From positions 1 to 5,072 of the forward strand of contig JAQGJZ010000243.1 in NCBI GenBank assembly GCA_028290385.1: DNA of 5,072 nucleotides, in the 5' to 3' direction. The position numbers were made by a program, and so were the translations under genes. This stretch comes from Enterovirga sp. (GTDB lineage: Bacteria > Pseudomonadota > Alphaproteobacteria > Rhizobiales > Beijerinckiaceae). The notes beneath the pieces are model-generated. The model was given only the letters and a program-made list of their open reading frames with translations. It made no database searches and was not told where the DNA came from. Positions 4,365 through 5,072 of the stretch are shown one piece after another (position 1 is the first letter of the stretch; each line of letters opens with the position of its first letter).

Positions 4365-5072
4365 CGGCCCCGGCGAAGAAGGTCGTAGCCCGCGAGGGCT
4401 GCACCGGCGCCATAGGCGGCAGCCGCAAACAGCATCACGGCATCCGGCCCGATGCGGTCGGCCAGCGCACCCGCGGCGAGCGGACCGAGGAGCTGTCCGA
4501 CCCCGAGCGCCGCCGTGCCGAAGCTGAACAGGCGGGCATAATCCGCGTCCGTCGTTCGCTCGCGCACGAAGGCGGTCACGATCGCGGGCGTCGAGGCAAG
4601 GCCGAGCCCGACCAGGACGGCGCCGAGCATCGGCCCGATCGGCCCGGCCTGGATCGCGGCAGCCGAGCCGGCGGCACCTGCAAAGCTCGCCAGAACGAGC
4701 GCCCACGGCTTCAGGCGCGGCGTCGAGACGATCGCGGCACCGGCGACGGAGCCTGCGACCGATCCGAGCCCGAGGCTCACCCAGGACCAGACGATTGTCG
4801 CGGTGTCGGCCTGTGCCGCGGCGAGCCGCCCGCCCATGAAGGTGGAATACGCGATGTACCCGACCCCGAACATGAAATAGGCCCCGAACAGGCCCAGCCA
4901 GGCGGTGGCCGAACGGGGCGCGAGAGCTTGCGCGACCGGTCCCGTCACCAATGCGCCGGCGGCACGCGGCATCGTGGCCGGCCTCCGCCCGACTCCCAGG
5001 CGACGAAACCGGCCAGGATCGCGCCGACCCCGAAGGCCCAGCGCCAGCTCCCGGGCTCGCCCAGCAGCCACG
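4361..5072 (-). pseudogene. YbfB/YjiJ-like MFS transporter, 3' part, apparently frameshifted and cut by the window edge
   Basis: The C-terminal half of a major facilitator lies in one frame from about 4972 (ATG, MPRAAGALV) to the TAG at 4363-4361, some 203 residues with six helices. They are roughly TAWLGLFGAYFMFGVGYIAY, IVWSWVSLGLGSVAGSVAG, ALVLASFAGAAGSAAAI, MLGAVLVGLGLASTPAIV, SFGTAALGVGQLLGPLAAG and AVMLFAAAAYGAGAALAGY. GVGYIAYSTFM at the start of helix 7 resembles the YbfB/YjiJ group. Upstream, this frame gives only arginine-rich non-membrane sequence. The neighbouring frame (5070-4948, stop TGA 4947-4945) instead encodes GSWRWAFGVGAILAGFVAW, a typical sixth MFS helix with G/C-ending codons. 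Joining the two needs one added base near 4970-4995, so the gene has probably lost a base, or the assembly has. If only the downstream part is made, it is a half transporter. Substrate unknown. It converges on the sulfurtransferase gene with a four-base overlap and no visible terminator between them. Confidence 0.75.

Noticed and set aside
3903..4706. A 267-codon minus-strand frame across the sulfurtransferase and MFS ends
   Set aside because: Arg/Gly/Cys-rich composition and no motif; both real genes are well supported in other frames.

Overview
The window is GC-rich DNA (by eye about two thirds G+C, with strong G/C preference at third codon positions). It carries ordinary housekeeping and transport genes of a Gram-negative bacterium. 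The outer-membrane FadL-type porin, the MFS and sulfurtransferase variants and the codon use suggest an alphaproteobacterium, most likely of the Hyphomicrobiales. That placement is inference from protein style, not from a marker gene.

Layout. The left part is on the minus strand: the first 59 codons of a DUF2235 alpha/beta-hydrolase-type protein (1-177, running off the left edge), preceded by a complete FadL/OmpP1/TodX-family outer-membrane transport protein (278-1591). A 251-base divergent intergenic region (1592-1842) separates this from a rightward group. It holds a perfect 15-base palindrome, GCATG repeats about one helical turn apart, and a GATCGC direct repeat around a possible -10 box. 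The rightward group is a fumarylacetoacetate hydrolase (FAH) family enzyme (1843-2688), an AlaX-type alanyl-tRNA editing protein fused to it by a TGATG stop/start overlap (2688-3398), and, after two hairpins, a 3-mercaptopyruvate sulfurtransferase of the SseA type (3516-4364). On the right a YbfB/YjiJ-like MFS transporter comes back on the minus strand (4361-5072, running off the right edge). Its last four bases overlap the sulfurtransferase end at a shared CTAG.

How the genes might work together. The FAH enzyme and AlaX are almost certainly translated from one message. AlaX clears mischarged tRNA(Ala), and the sulfurtransferase handles 3-mercaptopyruvate, a cysteine-derived keto acid, so a loose amino-acid quality and sulfur theme is possible but not proven. 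The porin could import a hydrophobic substrate whose ring-cleavage product the FAH enzyme opens; this rests only on divergent adjacency.

The most notable irregularity is in the MFS gene. Its coding signal switches reading frame near 4970-4995: a clear membrane helix lies in one frame and the C-terminal six helices in another. This points to a frameshift, so either a pseudogene or a sequencing error. I see no tRNA, rRNA, CRISPR array, insertion sequence or phage gene, and no convincing undescribed multi-gene system.
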